A stretch of 64,000 bases of DNA from Acanthosoma haemorrhoidale (taxonomy: Eukaryota; Arthropoda; Insecta; Hemiptera; Acanthosomatidae), in assembly GCA_930367205.1 (NCBI GenBank), contig OV884009.1, positions 33,675,841-33,739,840 on the forward strand, in the 5' to 3' direction. This document shows positions 30,471-43,203 of the stretch, piece by piece (within the stretch, counting starts at the first letter, position 1; each line of letters begins with the position of its first letter). Below the pieces are notes generated by a model that worked only from the letters and a program-made list of their open reading frames with translations, ran no database searches and was not told the origin of the DNA. The translations under genes and the position numbers were made by a program.

Positions 30471-32315
30471 TTGGATGTTTATATGATAATTTAATGTGAA
30501 ATATATTTTTTATTATTTGCAAAACACACACAGGCACATAAGTATATATATATATTTTAATTTTCACATCTGTTTACCTACCTTGTGATACATTCCGCAT
30601 AACGCTTTTCAAGGTTCAATCCCTCTTATTAAATTCCACTTTGTTTTGCAGTCTTTTTACTGCTCCGAGTTATGTGAAAAATTAGTCAAATTATCTATCT
30701 CAGCTACCATTTTTTTTCCCCACTAATAACAATAAAAGTCTCCAAACACAGACTTAGAGGCTATATTGTGGGACCTGTGCTATCTACAGATATTTGATAA
30801 ATCCTAAAACTACTGCTCCAGCAGTGGCCAACCTTTCAATGGTATGTTTCTGGATCAGAACAAAACATGTTCCTTTCAATTACAACCAAGGCTAAACATT
30901 TTGAAAATCCTACAGAGTAATCCTCAATTCAATACTATCTTTGCCTCAGGATGGTGATTTTATTTTAATCTCATGATGAGTCCATGACCATCATGGATGC
31001 AAAACACATTTTGATGAATAAGTGACTTCTTAAGTTAAGTATGGCTGGCTTCAATTATATCTTCCTGAATTCTCCATTGAGTGGTGTGAGCTCCTAGCTT
31101 TCTTTTTGTTTTGTCTTAGGCCAGTGCTCATCATTGTATCATGGATTCGGTCAATATTTTCTCATGGTGGGTGTTGCAGGTCTTGAGGAAATAGTCCTTC
31201 AGTTACCACATATTTAACAAAGGCCAAAAAGCCAACACAATTATGCAAAATGCCTCGCAGACTTTTTTAGTTTGGTTTGCTTCATCTAAACCTCATGAGC
31301 TTCACTTCATCAAGAGATGGAGAGGTGATGAGCAATAAGTCTTTATGTTACTATCCCAGAGTTTGCGGAAGCAGACCAGGTCTGCATTAATAAAGTTAGT
31401 AAATTTGCATTCTTATTATTAATGCTGCTATAATTTCCATTCTATGACTGGAAATGTGTGGAGCTATTTTACTCGCCTATCACCTAGCTGCAGGATACAT
31501 GTAAGACTCAATATTGAGTTAACTATCCATCGACTCCATCGTTGTTCTTGGATGGCTGCATCTCCCATTGAACAGGCTCAAGGGTTTTTGACCTGAGTGT
31601 CAAATGTTTTTGAATTGATGTATGCACAAGCATCATTCCTCACGAGCTGCATGCCCACACATGCCATTAAAAATAATCTCAATCACTTATCAATAGATTT
31701 AATAAGTTAATTTTCCACAGATGCCTAATATACACCATAAATGATCTGGAAATAAATATTACAAAAAAATAAAAGTACTGAAACATTTATTAAGTATAAA
31801 AATTAAAAATAAATGATGCTTCTTAGATAAATGAGTTACACATGATGGGTTGCATTAATAAAACATAAAAACAAATTCATTAAAAGTTTCTTAAACAATT
31901 ACTATATTTCATCAAACTGCACAATTTTTTTAAAATGTAACAATTCATGGATTTAAACTTAATAATTTTGACAAGATTTTTCAAGAAATTTAAATATTAT
32001 TAGTCTCAAATTTATTTAAAAACAACCATTTGTCCGGAACAGTACAACAAAAATGATACATATTTAAGCATTGAGCGTTACTTATATTATTGGAGCATTT
32101 AATAGCACCCCCGATTAAATAGGGCATTCTCACTTTCATAATACAAATGAGTTTTCGTATTTATTATTTAAAGAAAAACATTTATTTCCATGTTTTAATA
32201 CATTACTCTAATCTCTGATTAGAACTTATATGTAGAAACGTTTAAAAAAATTAACAATTTTTACATATCATACATCAGCTTGATTTTCACCGAACATTCA
32301 ATGAAATAATATTCC

Positions 32316-32347
<32 letters not shown>

Positions 32348-32545
32348 GTATGTATATATATATTTATAGATATCAACTTTTTTAAATAATATCAATTGTA
32401 AAAATGGTATTAAATAACAATATAATACAAATATAAAAAAAATTAGTAACAAATGAGTTTTACGCATTACATTAGTTCATATAATTTCTCTATTAAATAT
32501 ACAAAAAGAAGATTATCGATTATTTTAAAGCACGTTTATACAGGA
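30471..32545. other. Non-coding stretch downstream of the PI3K gene
   Basis: No gene recognised. It contains TA microsatellites (30544-30556 and 32331-32362) and moderately GC-richer patches near 31000-31650 without readable coding motifs. Confidence 0.4.
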
Positions 32546-32551
32546 TTTATT
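32546..32551 (-). terminator. Pi3K68D: Poly(A) signal of the class II PI3K gene
   Basis: TTTATT on the plus strand is AATAAA on the minus strand, 52 bp beyond the stop codon of the last exon. Other AATAAA-like sequences exist nearby in this AT-rich DNA, so the choice is provisional. Confidence 0.5.
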
Positions 32552-32602
32552 TGTAAAAATTATCTACAGATTATATAACATGAATTAATACAAATTATTT
32601 TA

Positions 32603-32809
32603 TCAAAAATTAATGTTAGAGTTTCCCATAAGTCGCCTAGAAACATTTCCTAAAAGATACCATTCAGTAGTTTCTTTAGTCAAATCAACTTCAGCCAAGT
32701 TGATTGAAATTCCACCAAAAAATTCATTTTCTTGGAGGGTATCATGATTCCATACTGTAGCCTGAAGAAACCTTTGTTGCACTATCTCCAAAGGCATCCT
32801 GTATTCTAA
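32603..32809 (-). CDS. Pi3K68D: Class II PI3K, last coding exon (end of C2 domain)
   Basis: Acceptor AG at 32811-32810. Phase 0, 68 codons and a stop. The product starts LEYRMPLEIVQQRFLQATVW and includes NEFFGGISINLAEVDLTKE and TTEWYLLG, the last strands of the C2 beta-sandwich, aligning with the ENFFLGGV-x-L-x-x-x-x-L-x-KE-x-x-WY segment of vertebrate class II PI3Ks. The C-terminus is short (GNVSRRLMGNSNINF). Confidence 0.92.
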   Translation of the reverse strand, partial: LEYRMPLEIVQQRFLQATVWNHDTLQENEFFGGISINLAEVDLTKETTEWYLLGNVSRRLMGNSNINF

Positions 32810-33955
32810 CTGTAACAGAGAATTTGAGTGATCTATATAAAACTCGCCCTAATATATTTGTACACTTATTTACCTCCTGGGCTAGGCTTCATTTTTAAAT
32901 TACTTATTGAAATTTAAAAAAATATATATATAATAAACGAGAAAAACACATAACAATCTGGACCTTATATTTTATGTGCTTTAGGGCGAAAAATGTGCTT
33001 AAACAACAAGTAATTTAATAATAGATAAACTTCATACAAGTTCAGGTTCACGCTCCATAAGAAGAAAAATATCTACCAGGTACTTTAATGTGATTTATTC
33101 TGTTTGGAGTATGAGGAAGTGGATCACAAGTCTTTCGAATAAGGTGTTACAGACCTCAGTAAATGCCTATTGGTTTCTCCAGAACTCTCAAATACACAGA
33201 GAATTAAGGTAGCTATGAATTGATTGTCAATTGCAGAAGTTCCACAAGAGACTGCCCAGTGTGAAAGCTGCCACTGAATACAAATTATCAGAGCCCACAC
33301 TGTAAATTACCAGAAATAGATCATCATGTGGAGTGTTTAATACCAATGGCACTGTAGGTGATATCCATCAGTGGATACAATTTGTACATCAAAATTTAAA
33401 AAAAATTAAGTCTTTGACAATACATACCCCCCCCCAACATACTTCATTATACAGAATTGACAGTAAATTAACTCATCTTCATGCCATGTGTACAAGTTTT
33501 CTGATTATACATATCAAAACCTCAATGGACAGAAATACAATGTTAATATACAATACTGAACACAATTTATTAATAATTAAATTTTAATAGTAAGTGGTAA
33601 AAAGAAAAAAAATAATGACACCTTTTGATTTCAATTCAGACACCCCTTACCAACTATAATATCCCTTGCTCCCAAGGCCATTGATCAATATATTCATTTA
33701 ATGTGTCTAGTTACAAAATGACTACATTGTAGTCAGCTTTAAATAAATATTGTAATTTGCAACGTTGTAAAGGGTTAAGAACTACCACTAAAATAATAGA
33801 CAGCGTCATAGCGCCTTTCTCCATCACTTAAACAGAACTAAAAAGGTCATATATTTCCAGTCATATAATTTTTTTTTTTTCCACCAATACCTATTAAGTA
33901 TAGTTTACTTAAGAAGACATCTAATGAACAGACCTGTTGAAAAAAAAAAACTTAC

Positions 33956-34111
33956 CATCTCCATGAATGAAGGATGACAATTTTTTCGAACAACTTTTGT
34001 TTTTCGTTTTGTAGCTTTAATGGGATCAGGTAACAAATATACTTTTACATAAGTAGATGGTTCTTGCCCTCCTGATAACGATGGAAGCTCTCTAATATGA
34101 TGAACCATAAC
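33956..34111 (-). CDS. Pi3K68D: Class II PI3K exon (C2 domain, middle)
   Basis: 52 codons, phase 0 at both ends, between acceptor TTTTAAG and donor GTAAG. It encodes VMVHHIRELPSLSGGQEPST, YVKVYLLPD and KRKTKVVRKNCHPSFMEM, including the polybasic KRKTK...RK...PxF segment typical of C2 domains. Confidence 0.92.
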
Positions 34112-34801
34112 CTTAAAATAAAAAGAAATAAACATATAAATTTTGACATAAAATGAAAAGTAATAAAAATTCTACTTCAAGAAAAATAATTTAACTTTAA
34201 AAGGAACACTTATATTACTCTTTAAAAATAAAACAAAAACGACATTCTTCTTCTTTTTTTTTTTTTTAAAGTTTACAATTTTGCTCAGAAACAAACTAAA
34301 TTATGACGTGCTAAGGTATCTGTATACATGTGTATACTGAAATCTTTTTTTTACTGATAATGTAATAAAAGATGGAAATCTTGAGCACCAGGAAAAACGT
34401 AACAAAACCTACATAATAACACAAAAAATAAATAAAACAATAACAATAATTATAATATAAAAGATATAAGTTAAAAAGATAAATTAAGAATATATAAATT
34501 TAATTTGCTTATTGTTATTTTAACAATAATCTTTTCTGCATTTTTGTGTGCATTTTTTGAGTGAATACTTTGCCTATTTCTCTCATTAATGGGTTTTCGG
34601 AAATGAAAGTTAGAAAAAATAAATTCTCTGGGTGTGTGTATACTGCTGGATTGTGGGTAATTGTTAATTATGTGCATACTGATGATTTGCATGACTCCAA
34701 TTTCCTGTAATTTGAAGTACAAGTGTAACTCCAAGCCAAAATAGCATAAGTCAATGTGGGATGGATTATTGTTTTACGTAGTATTAATTTGTTTTCAGGT
34801 G

Positions 34802-35230
34802 TCAATTTTTATTTTTTTTTATAGAAGTAGGGTGAAATTTTACAAATGTAGTTTTTAGTTTTGTTACATTTTTCAGGTGGTTTGTGAATGTGTAGGAACT
34901 GTCTAATGTTACGTCTAGGTAGTGAACGGAATGGGACCAGGGTAGTTGGGAATTGTTTAAGGACAGATGGTGGGTTAACATTGGTCTACGTTTGGTGAAT
35001 ACTATTGCCTGTTTTAAGTGGGTCAAGTTTAATTTTCCATTTATTGTTATTATCAATAGGTGATAAGTTTTTCCACTTATCATTGCTATGTCATCTGTGT
35101 ATAACAATCTTTCGACTTTGGGGTGTTGAAGAAGTACAAATTTAAAAGGGTAGGAGATAGACAAGAGCCTTGAGGAAGTCCTGCAGATAGGTGGTAAGTC
35201 GTTGAGGAGAAATTGTTGATTGGAATGTGT
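34802..35230 (-). pseudogene. LINE reverse transcriptase fragment within a PI3K intron
   Basis: Minus-strand reading, in two frames, gives a GLPQGSCLSPTLLNLYFFN-like block and then VERLLYTDDIAMISGKTYHL (YADD-type catalytic site reading YTDD) followed by KQAIVFTKRR and HSVHYLDVTLDSSYTFTNHL. This corresponds to the PQGS..SP.L.N, YADD and V.YLGV.LD motifs of Jockey-group LINEs. Sense with respect to the host gene. Frame broken near 35110. Confidence 0.65.
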
Positions 35231-36260
35231 TGAATAAAAAATGACTAACTGTGGTTAGTACTGTTGGAGAAAGTAATATTTATTTTTGAGTTCGATAAAA
35301 GGAAAGAATTATTATTATTTTCAAAAGATTTACCTACCACTTGAGTCTAGTAGAATAGGAGTGATGAGATTTTGTTGGAAGATTTTTGACAAAAGAGTCT
35401 AGGTGGATTGAATGGTATAAAGCCTAATAGAAAAAGGAGAAATACTGTTTTCAAGAAAAGAAGAAATTTTAAGTTCTAAGAGTTTGTTTTATATTAGAAA
35501 GAAAATTGGTGTTTTTAAAAGGAAAAATATCACTGAGAGTTGGAGTCAAAGTGAGGTTTGAAATTATCAGGATGAATAGTAGGTTTACTTTCTTTTTTTT
35601 CAGTAAGCGAGGAAAGCAGATTTTTACAGAAAATTAGTACAGTTGGGATGCCATACCATGTGCAATGTAATTTCTTTGAAGTAGTTTTTGCATGCATATT
35701 TTTACTAAAATAAATAATATTGAACAGAGAAAAACACATTATACAAGTTTTACATGAAAAATTCAAAAGATAATGGAAATTTTTAATGACATTAAATATT
35801 AAAAGCAGGACTATTTTAGCATTATTGTAAGATACCAACAATATTAGATATAACTGAAAAAGCAGCATGATTCTAATGTTAAAATAAGTAAGTTTTTCTA
35901 AATTCTAAATGTTTTATCAAGTTACACACAAAAAAAATAAAAATTAATTAGTTGGTAGTATTGTAAAATTATATATCCAATTTATACAGTTTCGTAAACA
36001 TGAATTGAGGAGCTTAAGTTCAAAAGGGCACACATCCAATTTGGAAAAATTTTCAGTAAGTGAAATAAAGAGAAGTAATTGTTTCTTTTTGAAACAAACA
36101 AATTAATTTAGCCTTGCTAGAGAAAGAGATTTTTTCAGTTATGAAGGGAAATAATTGGATGGTTCGATTCAGTTCATCCAAATGAAATCAAAACATGAAA
36201 AAATGTTTTTATTCTATGGATATGTGCCCTTTTGGAAGTAAGTTCATTAATTAAACTTAC

Positions 36261-36352
36261 CTTTAGTGTTTCACGTTGATAATGAAAAGAAAGTTTTATT
36301 TCCCCTTTAATAAAATTAGATGAACAAATAGCAGAACGATCTTTTCTTTGCT
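36261..36352 (-). CDS. Pi3K68D: Class II PI3K exon (start of C2 domain)
   Basis: A 92-nt exon. Its first two bases complete a codon begun at 53210, then 30 codons end in phase 0 at a GTAAG donor. It encodes RKDRSAICSSNFIKGEIKLS and FHYQRETLK, the GEIKLSF-x-Y first strand of the C2 domain. Too short to appear as a long open frame. It is supported by matching phase on both sides and by the family alignment. Confidence 0.85.
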
Positions 36353-37211
36353 CTGTAAATAATAAAATGTTTGATTAAATTATTAAATGGTTTGGGTTTA
36401 ATGCCCATGTGTAATCCAACTTAAGTCAGAAAATAGGGGTCCAAGAAAGGGTTTGTTACAAAATAAAATCTGACCTCCAATATAAGAATCCAACTAATAC
36501 TGTTTTTTTTTCTGTGCTAACAATAATGTACACTCAAGTATATTTGGCCACCCTAGTCCCAATTAGTTGATTTTGTATCTTATTATCGTATATTGTGTCT
36601 TATTGTATTTTTTTTTTACTATCTGGATTACATTATATTGCTTTTTTTAAGTATTAATTTCTTGTTTTATTTTGTTATCTTTCTGGTTTATTTAATCTCA
36701 AGTTTTTTATAAACAGCATTTAAAAAGTAACTCAATAAATGCCTGTCTACCAGGGTTACACTAATATATTTACATCATAAATATTTTTATGATCAAATTG
36801 AATTTTATTTTAAAATGAAGGGGGTAAGGAACAAAGAGAACAGCGAAGACCATGATTGGTTGGAGGAGGTAGTGTGTTACCAATAATTAGCAGCTGCTGG
36901 AGTAATTAATAAACTAATAGTACTGATTTTCTCCTTGACGGCCACATTCTACACACCCACAATTAACATATATTTGCACCACACACATAAAGCTACAACA
37001 CAAATCTCCTAACTAACATCTGAAACTGGAACCCTCATTATAACACAAATCTCCTACCAATAAACTCAGCATTGTTGTTGCACAAATCTTGCACCAAATG
37101 CTATTAAGTTAGGGAAATTAATTTATCCTAAAATTCGGCAGTATAATTCACAACCAATTCCATGCACTTGGGGGCCTATATCCACACCATCTCCTTGAAA
37201 TCTTAATGTAT

Positions 37212-37801
37212 TGTTATGATATTTTTAAATGGTGCTTGTAAATAATCTCAGAAAAAACGAGTGTTGAGAAATTTAGTAGCTATCCGTGCTTCATCTTCAT
37301 GTTTTTGAAATTGAAAGTCAAGAAGGCATCGGACAGAAGCGAGAAGAGTGAACCTCCTGGGAGACAAAAGAGTCAGTCGTCGTTGAGCAGACACCGTTAG
37401 ACGAGGTAGCGGACCCAAGCTGGCCCCTCGTGGTCCTTTTTCATTTTTCACCAGATGCGGCAATAAGACATCTTTACTTTCACTCAGCATGAAGACAGCG
37501 AGACATTTTTACTTTCACTCAGCATGAAGACAAATCAGATCAAGCATTAGAAGAAGAACAACGAAACCACCAACAGGGAGAAGCACTGGCCAGTATAATA
37601 CAAAATTTTAAGTACGTGATTTGTTTGTATGTAAATTTTTAGCTGTTAAATGTGTGTAATAATAAAATCAATAGTCCTTTTGCCAAAAGTTTCCTAAACT
37701 AATTAACAGAACCCTGAGATAAAGTAAAAGTTATGAATATAAAGTTTTTATATAATTAAAATATGATGATTATTAATAAAAAATAAGAAAATATTAGAAT
37801 A
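37212..37801 (+). repeat. Gypsy-B 5' LTR (590 bp)
   Basis: Starts TGTTATGATATTTTTAAATG and ends ATATTAGAATA. It matches the 3' LTR except for a 13-bp insertion near the start of the 3' copy, a 6-bp difference (cttcat) near 37288 and a handful of substitutions. Confidence 0.9.
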
Positions 37802-37803
37802 TT

Positions 37804-37820
37804 TGGCGCCCGAGAACAGG
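37804..37820 (+). other. Gypsy-B tRNA primer-binding site
   Basis: TGGCGCCCGAGAACAGG begins 2 nt after the LTR. The TGGCGCC start is common for retroelements primed by tRNA; the tRNA species was not assigned. Confidence 0.7.
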
Positions 37821-37951
37821 CAAATGTTAATATAGCAAATTTGGCTAAAGGATTGTTTAGATAGCGTCACGAAAATTGTGTTTAAATTTGATATAAAGGT
37901 TAGGTTAAAAATTGTATTTGTGATTAAGATTCATATTGATAGAATTCAGTC

Positions 37952-39664
37952 ATGGAAAAAGATAAGCATAGTGTCAATATTAATCCAAATGAGCAAACTA
38001 TAATAGATAGATACGTAGATAATAAAGAGAATGAGGTTAACAATAGGCAACCACGTGCTAGTACGAGCGTATCAAATAATAGTCAAAATTTTATTGTAGA
38101 TAATTCAAGTCGGGAGGAAAGTGATATGCAAACGATGTTTAGGTTAATGATGGAAAATATGAACGAAAAATTTGCCGAAAATAATCGTAAATTAGAAGAA
38201 ACTAAAAGTGATCTTGAACATAGTATGAACGAAAAATTTGACGAAAATAATCGTAAATTAGAAGAAACTAAAAGTGATCTTGAACATAGTATGAACGAAA
38301 AATTTGACGAAAATAATCGTAAATTAGAAGAAAATAAACTTGATTTGAACGAAAAATTCGAAAAAATTGACCATAGATTCGAAAAAATTGACAATAGATT
38401 CGAGAATATTGAGCAAGGGTTACAAAACTCTTTCAAAGACTTTAATATAAAATTTGATAAAAAATTTCAGCTTTTGGAAACAGATATAAAAACGGATTTT
38501 AAAAAGTTTACGGTAGAAACAGAAAATAAATTAGATAAACAAGTAATAAGTATTAACAATAAATTAATAAATCATGAGCAAAAAAATAGTACGGAATTAG
38601 AAACATATAAAAATGACAGTCTTGACAAAGGTAATAAAATAGAGAAGGAAGTGGAAGACTTAAAAAATAAATTGGAAGAAAATAAAAATAAAATGTCAGG
38701 TAACTCGTGTGAACCTTAATTAATAATTGATAAGGAAATAATAAGAGTAATAAGTAGTAATAACAAATTAGAATTTCAAAACTTTAAAAATTCTGACCCG
38801 ATAGAATTCTTGAATAAATTAAAAAATTCAATAAATAAAAATTCAGAGTGGAATAAGTTAGAATTTCAAATTTCAGCTCATTTAAGTGAGATATCTTTTT
38901 GCTGGTTCAATATGAACAAAATGAAATTTAAAAAATGGGAAGATTTTGAAATTGATTTCAGGGCTGTTTTTTGTGGTAAGGATTACAAAGAATATTTAAT
39001 TTCAGTATTAAATGGAAATTACCTAAATTTCACGTATTTAAACCCGCAGGAATATTTGTCAGAATTCACTACTCGGATGATAACAATGGACATCTTAAAT
39101 GAAGAATCCACGTGCCAAATGTTCATAAGGCATTTTGGGCAATCGGTCTATAACCTTTGCATAAACAGAAAGGTTGAAAAAGTGGTAGAATTATTCAACA
39201 TTTTAGGGATGTTTAATAAAAATCAGATCAATAAAGAATTAAAAAATGGCAATCTCCAAAATAACGGGTTAAATCATAATTTTGAAAATTATACACAAAT
39301 GAACCAACAGACTAATAATAAACCATACCATCATAATAAAGGGCAAGATAATAACTTTGAGAGAGACAAAAAAGATGATTACTACCAAAATAGACAAACA
39401 AATGACATACAAACTGGACGGTTCAACAGACCATATCAGAAATTTAATGGGGAAAATAGAAACAGATTTAGTGGTTATCAAAATAGTAATTTTAAAAATG
39501 GTAATAGTCAAAACCAATTTGCAAATGGCCAACAATCGGCCAATTTAACCGGGGATTTAAAGGCGGTTTTACAAATAAAGAAACAACCAGAACAGACAGA
39601 AGGCCATATTATCAGAAAAATTATAGTCAGAATAGAGAGGAGTTTGAGCAAAATGACGGACTAA
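37952..39664 (+). pseudogene. Gypsy-B gag, with coiled-coil repeats and an in-frame stop
   Basis: From ATG 37952, 255 residues run to a TAA at 38717-38719. The same frame then resumes (IIDKEIIRVISSNNKLEFQN) and carries the capsid-like region (DPIEFLNKLKNSINKNSEW; FKKWEDFEIDFRAVF; LNFTYLNPQEYLSEFTTRMI), so the stop is an interruption of one gag. Residues 70-131 are three 22-residue heptad-like units beginning MNEKFxENNRKLEE (66-bp DNA repeats, 38159-38346). The C-terminus is asparagine/glutamine-rich and lacks a zinc knuckle. Near 39570 the plausible coding shifts frame and runs to a TGA at 39831-39833, just before pol. Confidence 0.8.
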
Positions 39665-39840
39665 ATGAACGACAAATACAGTGTAATCGAATTGAAGTGC
39701 AGAGTAATGATAACCAACCGGATCTAGACAATAGTGAAGAAAGTAGAAATGAACACGATACAGTAATGCGAGAAAACAAATTTACAACACATACGATGGT
39801 ACATCAGAACCACAGACAAAATGAATTAGAATGACTATAT

Positions 39841-41470
39841 GTGTTTGGTAATGAGAGTTATATATTAAATAATCTTTTTGAGGATACTTTGTTAATTGAT
39901 GAGCCAATTATGGCAATTAAAAAAAACAATAGATGCCCAGTAATAAATATTAATTTTGGCCAGATTAATAATCAAGTACTAATCGATACAGGAGCTGAAA
40001 TCTCAGTATTAAATAAAACATTTTTTGAAAAAAATAAATCGAAATTTAGGAATTTGAAATTATTACCGTTAACAAAAACCAACATTATATCGGTATCAGG
40101 AAAAAAGACAGCCTGTGCAAATAAACAACTGTTTATGAAAATAAAAATTGACAAATGTAAATTTGATACTAATTTTTTAATAGTACCCGGAATAAAACAC
40201 GACATTATAATAGGAATAGATTTTTTAAATAAGTATAAAACGATAATAAATTTTGATACTAAGATGATATCATTGAAAAATGAAAATAATAATGCAAGTG
40301 TCAGTTTTAAAAATTTTAATATCGGAGAAAAATTTAAAATTTCGGAAGAAACACATAATAGTATTAATTTAAAAATTACAAGTTTAGAAAGTAAAATTAC
40401 AAGAAATAATATCAAAAACGATATCGATTTTATCTGTTCGGAAACAAAAAACATTTTAAATAATAAACAGCAAATCGAGTTTAGAAATGTACTTGAGAAA
40501 TATGGTGAAATATTTGAAGAACGTCCTGGTTGCATCGAATGCTATGAACACATATTAGAAGTAAATGATAATACCCCATACAAACAATTTCAATATAAAC
40601 TAAACCCTAAATTAATAATAAAAGCAAGAGAAGAAATAAATAAGATGATAAATGACGGAATAATTGAAACATCTAATTCGTGTTATGTTAACCCCATTAT
40701 ATTAGAAGAGAAAAAAGATGGTACTGTTAGAATATGTTTGGATGGACGATTTTTAAATAAAAGACTTAAACCCTTATATGATGCACCACCAAATATAGAC
40801 TCAATACTATATCAATGCTCAAATTCAAAATTCATAGCAACGGTAGATTTAAAAAGTAGTTTTTGGCAGGTTAAATTAGATGAAAATAGTAGAGAATTTA
40901 CAGGTTTCCAATTTTTGAACGAAACTTTCCATTTTAAAAGAATCCCTTTTGGCTTATCAGTCAGTTTAGCTGCATTAATAAAAGCATTAAAGAGAATAAT
41001 ACCAACAACCTTAATGAATAACATTAAAGTATATGTAGACGACGTCCTCATACATGCAGACACATATGAAAAGTTTTTAAGTGTTTTAACTGATCTATTC
41101 AAAATTTTCCAAAACAACGGTGTAACAATAAATTTAAAAAAATCTAAATTTTTCAAAAATAGTATTCCATTTCTAAGTTACCTGTTAACATCGGACGGTA
41201 TTAAAAAAGATCCTGAAAAAGTAAATGTCATAAAACAATTTAGAGAACCAAACAATATGAAAGAATTGCAAAGCTTTCTAGGGTATATAAATTTTTATAA
41301 TAAATTCTGTAGCAACTATGCCGATATTAGTAGACCACTATATAAATTAACTTCAAATAATTCCAAATTCACATGGACAAATGAACAACAAGTTGCATTC
41401 AACGAAATTAAACAAAAACTGAGTGATGATATCCTGTTAAATTACCCAGATTTTAAAAAAGTTTTTTTAC
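39841..41470 (+). pseudogene. Gypsy-B pol, first part: protease and reverse transcriptase
   Basis: A 547-residue open frame. The retropepsin site VLIDTGAEISVLN lies near residue 49 and IIIGIDFLNKY follows. The RT has the KKDGTVRICLDGRFLNKR, IATVDLKSSFWQ, FKRIPFGLS and YVDDVLIHAD (near residue 398) motifs, then FLGYINFYNKF. A frameshift near 41460 in an A/T run disrupts entry to RNase H. The next frame reads SDSSDFASGAIL and then STEKELLGI, up to the BEL insertion at 41620. Confidence 0.88.
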
Positions 41471-41619
41471 ATAGAGTCAGATAGTTCAGATTTTGCTTCA
41501 GGCGCTATTCTATATCAATTAAATAAAAATAATAAAAAGAAAATTATATCCTTTTGTAGTAGAACTTTTAAAAATTCTGAACTAAATTATTATTCAACTG
41601 AAAAGGAACTTTTAGGTAT
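41471..41619 (+). pseudogene. Gypsy-B RNase H, portion before the BEL insertion
   Basis: In a shifted frame, SDSSDFASGAILYQLNKNNK, FCSRTFKNSELNY and STEKELLG represent the RNase H start. The sequence is cut by the LTR at 41620, right after the GGTAT target site (41615-41619). Confidence 0.85.
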
Positions 41620-42955
41620 TGTTTACGCCTGTAATTCGTTTATTTTGTTTATTGGAAAAAAAATTATCATTCATTGTTTAAGCCCGAATAAGGGGTCTTG
41701 CGCTGACAAGTAATTATCTAACAAAGTACCCTCGTAAAATTTATTATAAAAAAGTGTAAATTAGAGATAAATATTTTTTTTTTTGTATTTGTTTAGTTTT
41801 ATATAAAGAATTAATAATTACTGATAATATTATAAATGTTCTAAGAATATCTTTGTGTTTCGAATGTGAGGGTATTGATTTTGTTTTAAGTGAAATATGT
41901 TGGAAAGTAAACAAAACGAATAACGATACGGGACGCCTCCGAGGCCCCGTAATCAGATTGAGGACACCACATCCTTTATAGAGGATTAAAAGTGATAAGT
42001 CGCTGGCAGTGTGGATCCAGACCTGAGTTGGCCAACACACACCAGAGTGCCCTCCCTCATCTCACCGCCTTATCGGCCTGTTGTTACTTATCACCGCCTT
42101 ATCGGCCTGTTGTTACTTATCACCGCCTTATCGGCCTATGGTTTATGGGGAGCACCTCTGGTTGGAAATTCGACTTGGAACAAGTATGGATATGAGCATA
42201 TCGATCATCGACTCACCGATTCCATCCACCTGGAACCTCACAGCTGATTGACTAATCCACTATCTAGCTACGACAGGTAACCTCGATGGACGTAGCTTTC
42301 ACGTACCGAGGGTTTATGTTGTTTGTTTACGTCGTTCATCAGTTTACACCAAATAACACCAAACTATTCATACGTATAGATAAACACGGACAGTGACGTA
42401 TTTATGTCTTCTCATTCTTCGATCAGCAAACTTTAAGTTAATAAAACTCTGGTTTACAGGTTTCAAGTTTAGTAAAGTTTAAGTATTTTTTCTGTCCAAT
42501 AGTTTAAGTAATTTTTCTATCAAATAGTTTAATTATTTTTTTTTTTATCAAATAGTTTAATTATTTTTTTATCAAATAGTTTAAGTATTTTTTCTATCAA
42601 ATAGTTTAAGGAGTTTTTTTTATCAAATAGCTTAAGTATTTTTTTTTGTTTTTTTAATCAAATGCTATTTGTTTATTATCATCTAATAAATGTCAGTAAT
42701 CTAAATCTGTCTTTCCAAAGTACTTGCACCCCGCTCTGTAAAGGTGCCCTTATCGGGCTTATTGCAATTTCGTTCTTCTTTATTTTTTTTTTCTTTCATT
42801 TCCCTGCATTAATGTTTCCGTGGTTTGTTTGAACCCCCCGCAATTGATATCTCGTTACCTTCTTTCATGATCTCAAAAGACCGGCATAATTGACACGGGG
42901 TCGGAGAATTACACCTGTCGATTTTTTTTTCTTTATGGTGTCACTCTCCCCAACA
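41620..42955 (+). repeat. BEL left LTR (1336 bp)
   Basis: Starts TGTTTACGCC and ends CTCCCCAACA. It contains three copies of a 29-bp unit (caccgccttatcggcctgtt...) from 42062 and about six copies of an atcaaatagtttaa..ttttt unit at 42490-42660. It is followed by GGTAT and Gypsy-B sequence, as a solo LTR would be. Confidence 0.9.
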
Positions 42956-43203
42956 GGTATTATACACGCGATACAAAAATTTTATAATTTAATAGCAGGA
43001 CACAAGATTATAGTGAAAACAGACAACAGTGCAATTACATTTCTACATAGCTGTAAAAATCCACCCAGTCGTTTGATCAGATGGATTAATTATTTAGGGC
43101 CTTTAAATATTGATTATATTCACATTCAAGGAAAGCGAAACAAAATCGCTGATTTCATAAGTAGAAATCCAATAGAAATCCCGGATCGATTAGGAAATGA
43201 TTT
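42956..43203 (+). pseudogene. Duplicated Gypsy-B RNase H segment between BEL LTR and BEL pol
   Basis: Translates as a Gypsy RNase H tail (IIVKTDNSAITFLHSCKNPP; RLIRWINYLGPLNIDYIHIQ; NKIADFISRNP), essentially identical to 48560-48812 apart from a 4-bp indel near the start. It joins BEL coding sequence at about 43203. Confidence 0.9.

Noticed and set aside
37248..37490. 80-residue minus frame also found at 50760-50996
   Set aside because: Located in the Gypsy-B LTRs; repeated only because the LTR is.
38159..38346. Regular 66-bp direct repeats considered as a CRISPR-like array
   Set aside because: The units are contiguous without spacers, encode heptads in frame, and lie in a eukaryotic retroelement gag.
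38083..38436. 117-residue minus frame of serine/leucine/asparagine repeats
   Set aside because: Antisense shadow of the gag coiled-coil repeats.
42011..42247. Overlapping repetitive frames with CCYLSPPYRPVV units, also at 47590-47882
   Set aside because: Produced by the 29-bp LTR minisatellite being free of stops in several frames. Not a protein.
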